Assembly: GCF_000237925.1 (NCBI RefSeq)
Contig: NC_031502.1
Location: forward strand, 29,711,266 to 29,775,265
Direction: 5' to 3'
Origin: Schistosoma mansoni
Taxonomy: Eukaryota > Platyhelminthes > Trematoda > Strigeidida > Schistosomatidae
Length of the DNA: 64,000 bases
The notes under the pieces were generated by a model. The model did not search any database. It was not told where the DNA came from and worked only from the letters and a program-made list of their open reading frames with translations. This document shows positions 1 to 13,400 of this stretch, in pieces. A program made the position numbers and the translations under genes. How positions within the stretch are numbered: position 1 is the first letter of the stretch; each line of letters begins with the position of its first letter.

Positions 1-2165
1 AAGTCACAAGGCCGATGCCCCTTCTAACAACCAGAGAAAAACTTTTTATAAGTACATGGAACGTCCGGACAATGTGGGAGTCAAGAAGAGTCTTTCGAAT
101 TGCAGCAGAAATGAGGAAATACAACCTGGAGGTGCTTGGGATCAGTGAAACACATTGGACAACAACGATTAGCTTCAGGAGAGCTTCTGTTATACTCCGG
201 CCATGAAGAAGAAAATGATCCACATACACAAGGAGTTGCACTGATGCTGTCCAAACAAGCACGAAATGCACTTATAGGGTGGGAATCTCATGGACCAACG
301 ATCATCAAAGCCTCCTTCAAAACAAAGAAAGAGGGCATTACAATGAACATCATCCAAAGCTATGCGCCCACCAACGACCACGATGAAGATGTTAAACACC
401 AATTCTACGATAGGCTGCAGTCGATCGTCGAGAAGTGCCCAACAAAGAACCTGGCCATTCTGATGGGTGATTTAAATACCAAGGTTGGAATGGACAACAC
501 TGGATACGAAGACATCATGGGACAAAATGGACTGGGAGTAGGGAACGAAAATGCTGAGAGATTTGCAAACCTATGTGCTTCAATAAGCTGGTCATAAGCG
601 AAACTATATTCCCACACAAACGCATACACAAAACCGCATGGACTTCACCGGACCACACTACGCAGAACCGAATCGACTATATCTGAATCAACAATAACTT
701 CAAGAGGACGGTGGAGGATGTGGGAATCAGGAGAGGAGCTGATATAGCATCAGATCATCACTTGCTGTTCGCCGAGATGAAATTAAAACTTAATAAGCAC
801 TGCACAACGAAGTGGAAAACATCACCAAAGTTTTATACGGCTTTTCTTCGGGATACTGACAAACTCAACAAATCCAAGATAGCCCCTAGCAACAGGTCTC
901 AAGCCTTTCATGATCTACTCAATGGAGAGGGAAATACTGTGGAGAGCAACTGGAAAGGGATAAAAGAGGCAATCACTTCAACATGTCAGGAGGTTCTGGG
1001 CCACAAGAAACACCATCACAAGGAATGGATCACTGTTAGTACAGTGGATAAGATTGAAGAAAGGAGGAACAAGAAGGCAGCAATCAATACCAGCTGAACA
1101 AGAGCAGAGAAAGACAAGACACAAGCCGAATACACAGAAGTAAACAAGCAAGTGAAGAGAAGCATAAGAACCGACAAACGTAAATATGTGAATGATTTAG
1201 CATCGACAGCGGAAAAGGCTGCAAGAGAAGAAAACATGTAACAATTGTATGATGCAACAAAGAAACTCCCTGGAAATTACCGTGAACCAGAACGACCAGT
1301 GAAAAGCAAGGAAGGCAGGGTAATCACCAACATTGAAGAACAACGAAACAGGTGGGTTGAACATTTTAAAGAACTCATGAATCCACCAGCTCTACTGAAC
1401 CCACCCATCATCGAAGCAGCACCCACAGACCTCACAATCGATGTTGGCCTACCAACAATTGAAGAGATCAGCATGGCCATCAGACAAATCAAGAATGACA
1501 AAGCAGTGGGACCAGACAACATCCCGGCAGACACACTGAAAGCAGATGTAGCAGCAACTGCAAAGATACTACACATTCTCTTCAGTAAGATTCGGGATGA
1601 ATAACAAGTACCAACAGACTGGAAAGAAGGACTTCTGATCAAAATACCAAGAAAGGCGATCTCAGCAAGTGTGATAACTACAGAGGCATCACTCTTCCCT
1701 CAATACTAGGAAAAGTCTTCAACAGGATACTGTTAAACAGAATGAAGGATTCCGTAGACGCCCAACTTCGAGATCAACAGACTGAATTCCGTAAGGATCG
1801 ATCGTGTACAGACCAAATCGCAACTCTACGGATCATTGTGGAACAATCAATTGAATGGAATTCATCACTCTACACCAATAACGATCGAAGAAGCTAAGAT
1901 GGCCATCGGAGAAATCAAGAGCGGGAAGGCAGCAGGACCTGACAATATACTGGATGAAGCATTGATGTCAGACATTAAAGTAACTGCGAACATGATTCAT
2001 TTTCTTTTCAATGTGATTTGGGAGGAGGAACAAATGCCGACAGACTGGGAAGAAGGATACCTCATCAGGATACCAAAGAAAGGATATCTGAGCAAATTTG
2101 AGAATTACAGAGGCATCACACTATCGTCAGTACCAGGAAAAGCTTGGATCCTTCTACTGTGCAAA
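1..2165 (+). mobile_element. RTE-like LINE, endonuclease and partial reverse transcriptase, chimeric and decayed
   Basis: This is a non-LTR retrotransposon fragment that starts before the window. The first 600 bases encode an apurinic-type endonuclease: 'TWNVRTMW' near 50-85, 'ISETHW' near 140 and 'MGDLNTKVG' near 465-490. Reverse transcriptase sequence follows from about 1245, with 'KAVGPDNIPAD' near 1500 and 'YRGITL' near 1680. The reading frame changes near 190 and 1640 and there are internal stops near 600, 685, 1095 and 1240, so it is not functional. At about 1860-1880 the sequence jumps back to an earlier part of the RT: 'TIEEAKMAIGEIKSGKAAGPDN' type sequence recurs at 1876-1960, followed by a second 'NYRGITLSS' near 2105. 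The element therefore joins two divergent copies or carries a partial duplication. The RTE assignment rests on the endonuclease style and the resemblance to the copy at 47425-49015. Confidence 0.85.
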
Positions 2166-2171
2166 AACTGA

Positions 2172-4602
2172 AGTAGGTGTTTTTTAGGGGACTATTCCAC
2201 GAACCGTTGACTTGGGGTCTAATCTACAAGGCAGTAAGGAGTCATCACAAAAGGTTGTCCTATAGTGACTAGCGACTAAAATAACTTCACAGAACCTTCT
2301 TTCTCTCTGGATCCTGGAGACCATTTGTCTGAAATCTGAAATTTCCAACGACCTTGTTTGAAAACTCTATATCCATTATCTCAATTAAAAAGACAATGTT
2401 AGCTATTTGTCTTTTCATTTTCGTGGAAACACCACCAGCACGTAAAACCAGTGAGCAAGCCGTCCCAGTCCGAGGCTACAAACCTATGACCATATGGGAG
2501 CATTTGGAAACAAAGAGAACTATCCTTATCCTTGGAGGTACTCAACCATTTGGGTCCTTTTTAAAGGCAATGTTCACTAACAGATTACCCAAGAATGAAT
2601 ACGGTAACTAGACTGGAGTCACGTAATATTATACAACTGACTTTAACGCTCTGTTACTGTGATACTTTTGCCATTGTCGAGAAATTCACTTCATTTCTGG
2701 ATATTCACTAGTAACCGGACTCAACTTCATAGTTGATGTCACTGTTACATCACTATACACAGGTACCGATTATAGATAATGGGACTTAGCTCTGCTGTCA
2801 AGATTTTTTTGAGGACTGTTAAACTTATTTAATTCAACAAAGATGTAGAATCTATGACACTTGTAGCATATGACGATGCATTCGTGGCACATTTTTGACA
2901 TATTGTTCTGTGTTCATCATACACTTACATTTTATTTGTTGATGATAACTATGCTTATTAGATTTATACGTAGTACGTTGTGTATTTAACCACTGACGAT
3001 GCACTACATAATGACTTCACGGAAATCTTTTGTGTAGAGACAATATCTAGGCACTTTCTGGGGATGGTACATATGCCAAAAGGAGCATTGGGAATCAACA
3101 AAAGAAAGTACTTTTATAACCGTTAAATAAGTTTGTGATTGTCTAAACTGAATGGTTGACGTATGAATTAAAAAATAAACAAAGATGTATGGACTGAACA
3201 AGCAAATAACAACGAACACATAATTGTTACGCGTTTTATTACATCTTCAATGGGATGAATGTATGTCTACCCGAGTTCCACATAAGGCAAGACGTATCCT
3301 GGGTTCGATTGGTATCTAAAAGCTTAGCTGAAAGGTTTCTACTTACCATTTTAGAGCCTCAAATAAAAGTACCTATATTTCGTTGAGTGGCTGGAAAGAT
3401 TCCAAACCTAGTCAGTGATACTCGACACACGTCAAGGACTGGCAAGACAAGACGTAGGATGTCTTTATAAATTTACTAACTATAGTTCTGAGGTATGTTG
3501 ATAGGTGTGAACTACCTGAGTTTGTAGGATAACAGTTGAGGAGCGACCGCTCAGAAGATAGGTTTACCATTTATCTCTAGTTTGTAACTATAATGTTATT
3601 TTTACTCTAAGGATCTTCTTTCTTTCTAGAACTATATTATTCACGTCTAATATTTTTTACTATTACTGATACCAATACTTCGATATTTATTCTGACAAAT
3701 CGATCTCACCAAACTGCGGAAACAAGGGCTAAAGATTTATAACAGGTTCACATGTTGTTTACGATTGATTGAACAACACACCTGAAGTTTGACAACAAAG
3801 GATATCAACCAGTGATTTACCTGTGTTGGGGGTATAGTTCAAAATCTGTTTTATGATCGATCAGGATCAATTAACTGCTAATGACTTGAAAATGCCATTA
3901 ATTATTCAATGATAATAGATATAGGTTATTATTGGAGTAAAGAGATCACATCTCTCGATTTGCTGAGTGTATCTTAGTATTACAATAAGACTTCAACAAC
4001 CATGCTTTGGGGTACCATACTGTTAATGACGACACCCAACCCAAGAGAAACACACACCTAATTTACTAATATATTTCAGAAAATCATAACATTTATACCT
4101 CCACTATGACGAACGGTTATAGGCATTGGTATTCAAGGTGTTTGACAGAGTTCCCCGCTTTACTTATTTTTATTCAACATTGTTGGAGACATTCTTTTAG
4201 AGAAAATACTTCTTACCATCTAACTTATCAGGAATCGGTTTCCCAAGTGACTGCTTTACTGAATTAAAACACCCAGATGTTATATATGCGTCTGGTGAGG
4301 ACGCTGAAACCTACCGACCGTCTTAAGACATTGTGAGCATGTTCGGGAGACGCTTCTGTTCCACGAAAAGCAAAACACTAATTCATGATAAGTTTGCATT
4401 AATCCCTGAACTAACGATCAGTGGAGTAGCCGTGTAGGTCGACTGCTTCTCGGAAATCCCATCAGACCTAGTAAGTTGTTTACTGGAATACTCTGCGTGA
4501 ATTAAGAAACCACAGTCGGCTTGTACCAACTTGCACGATACCGATGTATGCACCAAGAAACGAGTTTAATGTGTATCGAATGAATGGATGGAGATCAAAA
4601 AC
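2172..4602. other. Intergenic, no recognised gene
   Basis: AT-rich sequence of about 2.4 kb downstream of the ERM gene. An 85-codon open frame at 2354-2611 (+) begins with a hydrophobic stretch but resembles no family I know and shows no splice context, so I do not call it a gene. I see no other element here that I can name. Confidence 0.5.
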
Positions 4603-5096
4603 GATATGGCTCAGGAGTGTTAGTGACGGCGCGGGCGCGTTCACTCTATGTCTTCTTCTAAACCCCAAGTTTCCATATTCTTCAGAATCCTGTTATTTCA
4701 CTAATTTAAATCCTCTATGCCTAACTTCCTCTATTACCGCTAACACTTACTACATCCACTACTCTGGGATTCCTCCCGATAATCTCATCGCACTGAGTTA
4801 GTGGGTTGTGGGAATTAAAAGGGGTGTACAAACGTGCTAGGTCCTGTGTTGGGTTTGATTAACTGACCTTCACCAGCAACCAACTAATATGACCCATTTT
4901 GAATCAAATCCATACGCAATAATCAGGATGCGAATAGATATCATTTTCTTAGACTTATTACGAATTAACCACCCGTTTGATACTAAAACGGTTTATCAGA
5001 ATTAGCTCAATAAGGTAAGAAATAAACGTATGTAAAGAAAAAGGGACCAGTGTCAGGCATACTTCTTATTTATAAGTCTGGCAACACTTTACAATT
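4603..5096 (+). repeat. Dispersed repeat, left arm of a ~495-bp inverted pair
   Basis: The reverse complement of this segment recurs at 9895-10390 with only a few differences; for example 'ctcgatatggctcagg'-type sequence in this arm against 'gatatagctcagg' in the other, and about three changes in the first 250 bases. It has an unusually GC-rich motif, 'gacggcgcgggcgcg', near 4626. No coding potential or tRNA-like boxes are evident. The two arms lie 4.8 kb apart and enclose the last three ERM exons. Two independent insertions of one repeat family is the simplest reading, because conserved host exons sit between them. Confidence 0.85.
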
Positions 5097-7160
5097 GAGG
5101 TCATAAGGCAAGCTTATTCTTCCAAAAACAGAGGATACTTGATATACCGGTTAGGATAGGTTTGTAAAACTCAAGGTTTGTCGAGACAATTCTTCTGGGG
5201 ACAATCGTGTACTTAGGGATGTCAATAGGTTCGCTGTCATAATAACAGGCATTACTACTAAGTATCTTAGAATTATCTGCCTTTTTACACTACGCTGGGA
5301 AAAAAGTCAGGGGTTAAGAAAAGTAATCTGTAAATCTGAGTTTTCACAGTAATTTGCTTCGAAGTGTTTCGCTAAGATCAAGGTAACTTGAAACAGGCTC
5401 CACATTTCGACTTCTTGTTAAGATTTTTAATTGGCACATTATCATCTTCGGAGTAACTGATGACTTAGGTTATTAGTAAGGAGTAGACTGGAACCAAATA
5501 ACCGTCACGTGGTCACTTCGAGTTTCCTGTCACAAAAAATTCTGTCGGTATAACGGAGTAATGACATTATAACATCTCTGGGGATAGTTACATATATGGG
5601 TTTATAATGTGGACGCAAATTTTGTCGGCTTATAACGTTTCCAAATAGTGTAAAACAGATGCTACTTGGCATATAAATATCACCGGAATTTACGCACGAA
5701 AATTATGAACAGTAACTACAACACCAAACAAGATGTAATTTACAACAAAGTACACCTACACAACTGTCTAGACTACCATTCACAATCAATGAATATAGAT
5801 AATGATTTTCACATCATATGATCGACATCATCCCTAATATGTTACATATATCAAATCCATAGTAGACTACTCAGTTTGGGTTGTTTAGACATTTTTATTA
5901 TCCAATAAAGGGTTGTTTGACCTATAGTCTTGTGCTTTTCTTTGTATGAGACGGAGGGATAAATTTAGCGAACGGTTTAAAGCTACCGATTGTTGAGAGT
6001 ACATTACAGACGCAACTTGAGATAAACAGGTTCCCAGAGTAACATGTGTATCGGAGATCCTGTCGGACAAGTATATTTGTTTCGGCAAATAGTTGTTTTA
6101 TTCAATTCTGTCTATGCATACTCCTATTATGATACCGATGTGTGGACGAGAATGATAATGGTTGGTTGTCTGCTTAGTCAGACATATATATAGTCTGACA
6201 GGTGTCGGATGAGTTATATATTCCCCTATCCTTATTATTTATTATTATTGATCGATTGTTCATTGTTGGATTGTGTCGAGTTTTAGTGTGGAAATCACGT
6301 GTTCTTGATCTGAGTTGTGTTGCTGTCCTGTAGAATAGATACTAGGAGGGAATCTAGTGTAGATATTCGTCTAACGTAAATTAACGTCTCCTTCGTGTAA
6401 AAAGAAAAACGGACCGTTATAAAAGATACACATATACTAATATGCGAATCACTGCATCACCAGTATATTTCAAAGTTGTCTACATGTTTTAACCAATTGG
6501 CGGAAGACTGGTGACAGAAAATAAGCATCCGATTTTTCATGAAATATGGAAAAACATTGGATATGGGATAAAATACACCTTATGTATAAATAATTATACG
6601 AGTGTCTCATATATGTATGTGTGCGTGTAGTAGTCTTAATCTCTGTGATACAAAATTTTCTTTGTGGTCTCATTCACTTGACCTCTCTTTAGTCTTGCAT
6701 AGAATACGCGTGAGGCGTATCATCAGGTAGCGGATTAGCACCAACGATAGAAACAATTGATAATAATAGTAGAAATAATAACCATTATTAATAAACGAAT
6801 ATATATTAAAAAATTGAGCAAAAAAAGGATGATGACGGGAAGGCCACAAGCAAAATATCTTATAAGATGTTGAGAAGCTAGAATTGTTTTTCTTTACAAT
6901 CAAGTAGTGTTTACACCAGAATCATGAGATAATTATCATCCTATTACAATGTCAACGGCAATAAAAAAATATAAACGTGCAAAATGTGGAGGCAAAAAAA
7001 CACAAATATGATAATCTGACTTTTAGAGAAACAGCTTGACAGTAATTTAGTTGGCGTTTTCCCGTGGAATGTTTGATTACACAAGCGAAAGAAATAGTTT
7101 AATTAACAAATGAATCAATTCTTTTCTATTTACTACACGAATGCCAACCAATTATACGAA
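5097..7160. other. Region 3' of the ERM gene, no recognised gene
   Basis: About 2 kb of AT-rich sequence downstream of the ERM stop codon, on the minus strand. It must contain the 3' untranslated region, but I could not fix a poly(A) site. No element is recognised. Confidence 0.5.
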
Positions 7161-7414
7161 CTACATGGATTCAAATTGATCAACTCGTTTTTTCGTATTC
7201 CCCTCACGTATAGCTCTTAGTGTACGATATTTATCCATACCTTTGCTTACGATATCCTCATACTGAATGTCAATCGCCTGCATCTTATTTGGATTTCGAA
7301 CAGAGCTTAAATCTTGCCGTAATAATTTAAGGCGTGTAGCATGGTCCTCATCAGTGTCTTGTTTGGACTGACGTAAATCCTCATCAACATTATTGACTGC
7401 CTCCAGTTCACATT
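7161..7414 (-). CDS. ERM coding exon 10 (C-ERMAD, actin-binding tail, stop)
   Basis: 254 nt including the TAG at 7161-7163. It reads 'ECELEAVNNVDEDLRQSKQD' and ends 'RAIREGNTKKRVDQFESM'. In the family the last ~30 residues bind F-actin and mask the FERM domain, and phosphorylation of the threonine in 'KYRTLR' opens the molecule. All these residues are kept. Confidence 0.97.
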
Positions 7415-10400
7415 CTAAAACACAATCAATAAATTTCATACATACATATACATAGTATCAATAATGGTATTAACTGTCGTAATAATAGTATAAGTAGTAG
7501 CCATAGGGGCAAACAAATAGATCGAGAATGGTTCAATGACCTAAGTGCAACTGTTATTACTGTGTACACGAATATACACATACTAGTATTTAGAGGAATC
7601 AGAAGAAAAATAAACCTTAGGTAAGGATACATTAGGATATGGTACTGAAGATGGTATGATAAAATGTCTAATTATATTTAATTTGGTTATAAAGAAGACT
7701 ATTAATGTAAATAATTTGTTTGGAATAATAATCTGTTGGAAGCAGATGAATCATAACTCGTTATATATAAAGCATTGTTGTCCTGTACAGTGACTAGGCG
7801 TATGATTTTTCCATTTTTTGACACGAAAGGTGATATGAGCTGAGATATTAAGCTGACAAAGAATGGGAGCTCTCTGCAGCTACAAACATAGTGATTTAAT
7901 GTATACAAGTGCTATATGTAAGGTCAGTCCTTTAAGTTAGAAATTACATAGATGATTAATAACTTTATTTGTTTGCGGTTTGATAAAGAAAATCTGATGA
8001 GTTTGTTAAATAAATGGTTAGAAAGTTGATGGTACTTTAAAAGCTGAGGAAATGTATATCACACAATAACCATTTTGTTCCCAATTAATCACAATGGTCA
8101 AAAAATATTTAAGTGGTATATCGCTAACCGTCAGACTCTTGTTTTTGTTCACTATAGTGGTCCATATCTGCTTCATGCATAGCTCGAACGCGAGCCAGTT
8201 CAGCCTCAAACTGACGCTTTTCTTCTTCTCGTTCCTGGAGTAGTTGGTTTTGCTCATGAATTTTGGCTTCGATTTCATCGCGTTCCTGTGCTAGACGCTG
8301 ACGTTCTTCCATTGACTTAAAGCAGTTGAACCACAGTTTATGAAAAATAAGACAAAAAAATCGTCCTTTACCATGAATCGTTTGATTAGTACAACACCAT
8401 GACCAAGTATAGCTACCTATAGCTGGAATTATCATAGGAAGACTGGAAATGCTGTTGACTTGCGTAGATAAGTGTTAATCGAAAGCGAAGTTTTCAAACT
8501 ATTAAACTAGAGTCTTAACTAATGAACTTAGCTGTTGTACGGTCTTCAAAAGAATAGGATTCACACTTAACAACTGCCTCTGCTTACCATGAAAAGTAAC
8601 TGATTGCTTTTACTGTGATACTTTTACCTAGGGAGGTTGTGGGACTCATCAATAACGAGGAATAAAAGGTCAACTTCAAAGTAGGGGGAACTCGTGTAGT
8701 TCCACATTTCAGTTCAAAGATAATATCTACAATGACAGAGACGAGTAACGGCGATATAACTTTAAGCAAATTAGGATCTTCTTGACAATACACCTCTAAT
8801 AATTGCTAGCTGGTAAGATAAGGATACAAACTGGAGATTTCATGTCGAATAGGTTTATTTGTTAAACAATTAAACAAGCACGCTATTATCATGAAATAAG
8901 TCGAAAGGGAAAAACAAAAGTATTTTTAGAATGTTCATCAAATCTTACCAGTCCTAATTTGCGATTTGCTTCTTCTAGATAACACTGTAAGCTTTCTAAT
9001 TGTTTTCGTGCATTTTTTTCTTCTTCAAGTTGTGCATTCAATTCATTAACTTTACATTCATATTGTTCTAAAACTGTTTGCGTACGTGCAAATGCTTCCT
9101 CGTTTTCTTGCATTAAACGTTGCATATCTTGTAGTCGTTTTTCCATTACTTCTCTCGCTTCTTGTTCAGCACGTAGCTTTTCCCTTAATGATATATTAAT
9201 TAATTAGAAGTTAATTTGAGTTTGTTAAAATATGAATAATCAGACCTGTATAGAAGCAAAAAAGCTATAATTATTTACAAATTACAAACAACCACAAAAT
9301 TATTGTCTTAATATATGCCACCACAGTGCACTGCACTGGTACATTCAGTCATTGAAATTTACAGTTAAGAAAAGAACAAGCATTTATTAAATGTACTGAA
9401 AACAAACTGAGATAGAACTACTAGACACGTTGGTAAAGTTTAGCTCAAATAAAACGTTAAGTTATTTAATTTACTTTCGAAACAAAAAGAGGAAAGAATA
9501 TTCATTGAATGAATGTTTGAATTGGGTTTTCTTCTGGTATATCCTAAGGATCTATTTTAATAGATTCACTATTGTATAAAACAATAAGTGAATGCTGATG
9601 CAATTTAGTTTGTAACCAAAAGAACTAATTCAATCAAATTCAATCGAAAAGACAACGAAGCTGATGTTTTTAGCACTAACAGGAGGGTTTTGCCCACTGA
9701 ATGACAGATCGATGTATCAAGTTGTAAAACAGTCTGGATGTGAACTTACAATTATGAACCAGATAAGTAACACTTTGAAACTTAGTAACACAGAAAGCCC
9801 TACTCCAAGAGTTACATCTTTTTGGCTAGTATATTATGACGAGAAGGGTGGTCATCCAGTGAAGTGCAGGACCCGGAACATGTTTACACCACTTTAAATT
9901 GTAAAGTGTTGCTAGACTTATAAATAAGAAGTATGCCTGACACTGGTCCCTTTTTCTTTACATACGTTTATTTCTTACCTTATTGAGCTAATTCTGATAA
10001 ACCGTTTTAGTATCAAACGGGTGGTTAATTCGTAATAAGTCTAAGAAAATGATATCTATTCGCATCCTGATTATTGCGTATGGATTTGATTCAAAATGGG
10101 TCATATTAGTTGGTTGCTGGTGAAGGTCAGTTAATCAAACCCAACACAGGACCTAGCACGTTTGTACACCCCTTTTAATTCCCACAACCCACTAACTCAG
10201 TGCGATGAGATTACCGGGAGGAATCCCAGAGTAGTGGATGTAGTAAGTGTTAGCGGTAATAGAGGAAGTTAGGCATAGAGGATTTAAATTAGTGAAATAA
10301 CAGGATTCTGAAGAATATGGAAACTTGGGATTTAGAAGAAGACATAGAGTGAACGCGCCCGCGCCGTCACTAACACTCCTGAGCTATATCGTCAAAGATG

Positions 10401-13400
10401 CTTAGCTATTGATTACAGTATTCTGGAGAATACCAATAAGATAATCTACACCTTTTGATATGGCTCAGTCTAATTGTCAATGATTACTTAGATTGGTGTC
10501 ACGCATTGGTTTGGTTGCCTTCAGCTTTTTTCTAACCTACTCCTACATCAGATAACACACGTCGACGTAAAGGTTGTTTGTCCCAACCATCTTAATTGGA
10601 GATTTATTGTCTCATTAATCGATTTGTTATCTCTCTCAAATACCCTACTCCTAGCCCAACGTTGCTTGGTTGTTAGTCCCAAAATACACGAGTGGTGATT
10701 CGAAGACTCCTTTGGTGGTAGCGATTATTTGATAAATCACGAATTGAAGTAACATTAGACAATCCCTCAGAATATGTGAAACTGACATCTCCTGGGATAA
10801 GTAGAGTTTCTGGATAAGGGGTCTGGCTAGAAAACATCGGATATTCAAGAGTGGTCTGTAATACATTTTACAGATTTGAAAGGTAAATTTAATATCCTGA
10901 AAGGATATTGTTTTGTGTTATCTATCCGCTCCAAGAAGGTAGACGAGTATTTCTTCGTTTCAGTATTTTTTTTTCGAAAGCGTTAGGAAATCTGTTTTCT
11001 AAACGGTACCATGTTTATAATCTTGGTAAAACAGGGCTAGTTACCCAAAGGTCTCTAGTCAGAATCCTGAAATGATTTAGGCTTTTAAATTTTTAGATAT
11101 CACCACTGTATACAAAATGGTGTGTCAATCGCCAAGAATGTGTGCACAGTTGATTTGATAAGTAATTCAGAGTTATATTACTATAGTCTGTTTTTTGATT
11201 GGTACACGGAAAATGTTGACAGGTAATTATCAAGAAACATTACCACAATCCAACTCATTTACGAGATTTTTACCACTCTATTATAAAAACAATTATAAAT
11301 GCATATCCAATGAGTGCCAAACATGGCGTAGAATTTAGAATGTTTTATTTCTAGTAGCTGTGTTCGCATGCAAATCAGCTAGGTCAACACAGACCGATAA
11401 TTAAGTTGTATAAGTTACGTATGCCACACGGACAATTTTGAAACGTGTTTTATAGAAAGACTGACTAGGTGAACAAGTGTGATATCGTGATACGATATTA
11501 TATATGGGAATATCATAAGTTACGTCTAAGCGTATCACACGCGGAAATGATATTCCTCGCTTTTATCTAGCGTTTTACCGAAAAAGCATAGTAAGTCGTA
11601 AACCGTGACCAAGTAGAGGTGTGCGTTTGCAAGTGGTGCACATATATAGTAGTAAAGCCAGGTGCACTAAAAAGCTTTTTATACTAGTGTACCTAAAGGA
11701 GTGACTAGACTTTTCCCCTTACAGGTGAAAGTTAAGCGTTTATACCACTTAATCAAAGACGTGGGGCCATATTAGTAAGTTAAGTAAACTTGGTGAAGCT
11801 ATACATTACGCATTTAGCATACCTTTATCAATGTAATATGAGATCTAAAAGTATTTCTGACTGATTACATATTTAGATCCACAGTCCAGTTAGAAATGGT
11901 TGACTTTATATATACTGAACCAGACAGTAGTAGTAGATTTAACAAAAATGGATAGCAATAGGATTCTGCACTTTAGTACATAACCTTGTTCACAAAACGT
12001 AATAGTAAATTGAGAACTCCATTTTCGATTAAATTTTTAGTTGTGTTTACTTGTAATCATTTTTAAAACATATGACGGTATATTGGTTGTCAATACTTAA
12101 AAATCAATACACCAGATATACTACTCATCATGTAACCTATAAGATTCAGGTGAATGTATGTACATCCTACCATTAACTAAAATTGTTTTCTACCGTGTAA
12201 ATAACATCACCCAATAATGGTTCATGGCAAGATTATTCTGGGATTCTTCTTAATTAAAAGTAAATTTTTGTAAACCACTTTGATATTATATGCAATTCAC
12301 ACCCTTTACCCTGTTGTAATGGGAAAAGTTAATACTGTACAAAGCAAAGGGATTGAAATGATACCAGTGATATATGAAACTAAACAGAAAATTAAGTTTG
12401 CAAACAACGAACGTGATCTAAAAACAAAAAGTATGAAATAATAATAACATTAAAGATCTAGAGAAAAATATATATTGAATACATTTGGGCTATGTCGCCT
12501 AAAGCCTCCAGAAAATGGTCATGGCCATATTACGAGTCCCAATCAAAATAATCGCATTTCTTGATACGATTCAACAGCCACTGATTTGGTTCGGGTGTCT
12601 TTAGTCAAATGTTACAAACTTATGTACGTTTTCTACCCTGATAACCTGTTTTGCAGTCATAAGGTAATAAAGGACGAATTGCCGAGTAGTAAATTTAGAC
12701 ATAATAAGGCAGACCACTAGCACCACACATAATACCATTTGGGAGAACTTAAGCAGGGACTTAATATTGAGTTTTTTAGTCACTAATCGAATGGGACTGA
12801 TCACATTCAAAATAAGTAAATTGGTAAACAAGCTTGATTGTTTTTATTTTTTATGGTTAGACTAAGTAATGCCGCAAAGTATCATGAAGTAACATTTTGG
12901 ACTACATGGAAAACAAACGCGTCTGAAGTATATTATCCGTGATTAGATTTTTTGGGATATGTGCATACCAAGCAGATGCCTTAATATTGCCCTTTTTGTA
13001 ATCATTCAAGGTAAACAATCTCAATAGCATTATACTGGCTGCAAAAGCAAACCCCCATGAAGCTTATAAAAGCTGTGGTAGAAATGTTATTTGTATTTAT
13101 GTTTTATAAATGTGAAGTGTATTCCGTTGTGCCTTTAAGCTTGGCTAATTATCATGTGACTTACTCGCCAATAGGGATATGACTTATACAATCTTGACAC
13201 TGTGCCAAATTAAAGATGTATCGACCGGTATGAGCAATCTAGAGTCCCGACTGGTCCTTTTCCTCCTGGCCCTGCCAGTTGAGTCCAGAACACCAATACT
13301 AGTCTCCACTATATGCATCATATTTCAAACATACCTGCTTTATATACAAGCCAAACAGACCACATCAAACCATAAAATTGGAAATGGCATTTGTACTAGA

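Noticed and set aside
2354-2611. 85-codon plus-strand frame with a hydrophobic N-terminus
   Set aside because: No family resemblance, no splice context and it lies in repeat-rich intergenic DNA; length is within chance expectation.
6725-6760. Minus-strand 'CTGATGATACGC' with a small hairpin, hammerhead-like
   Set aside because: The hairpin is followed by TTC rather than GAAA, so the core cannot form.
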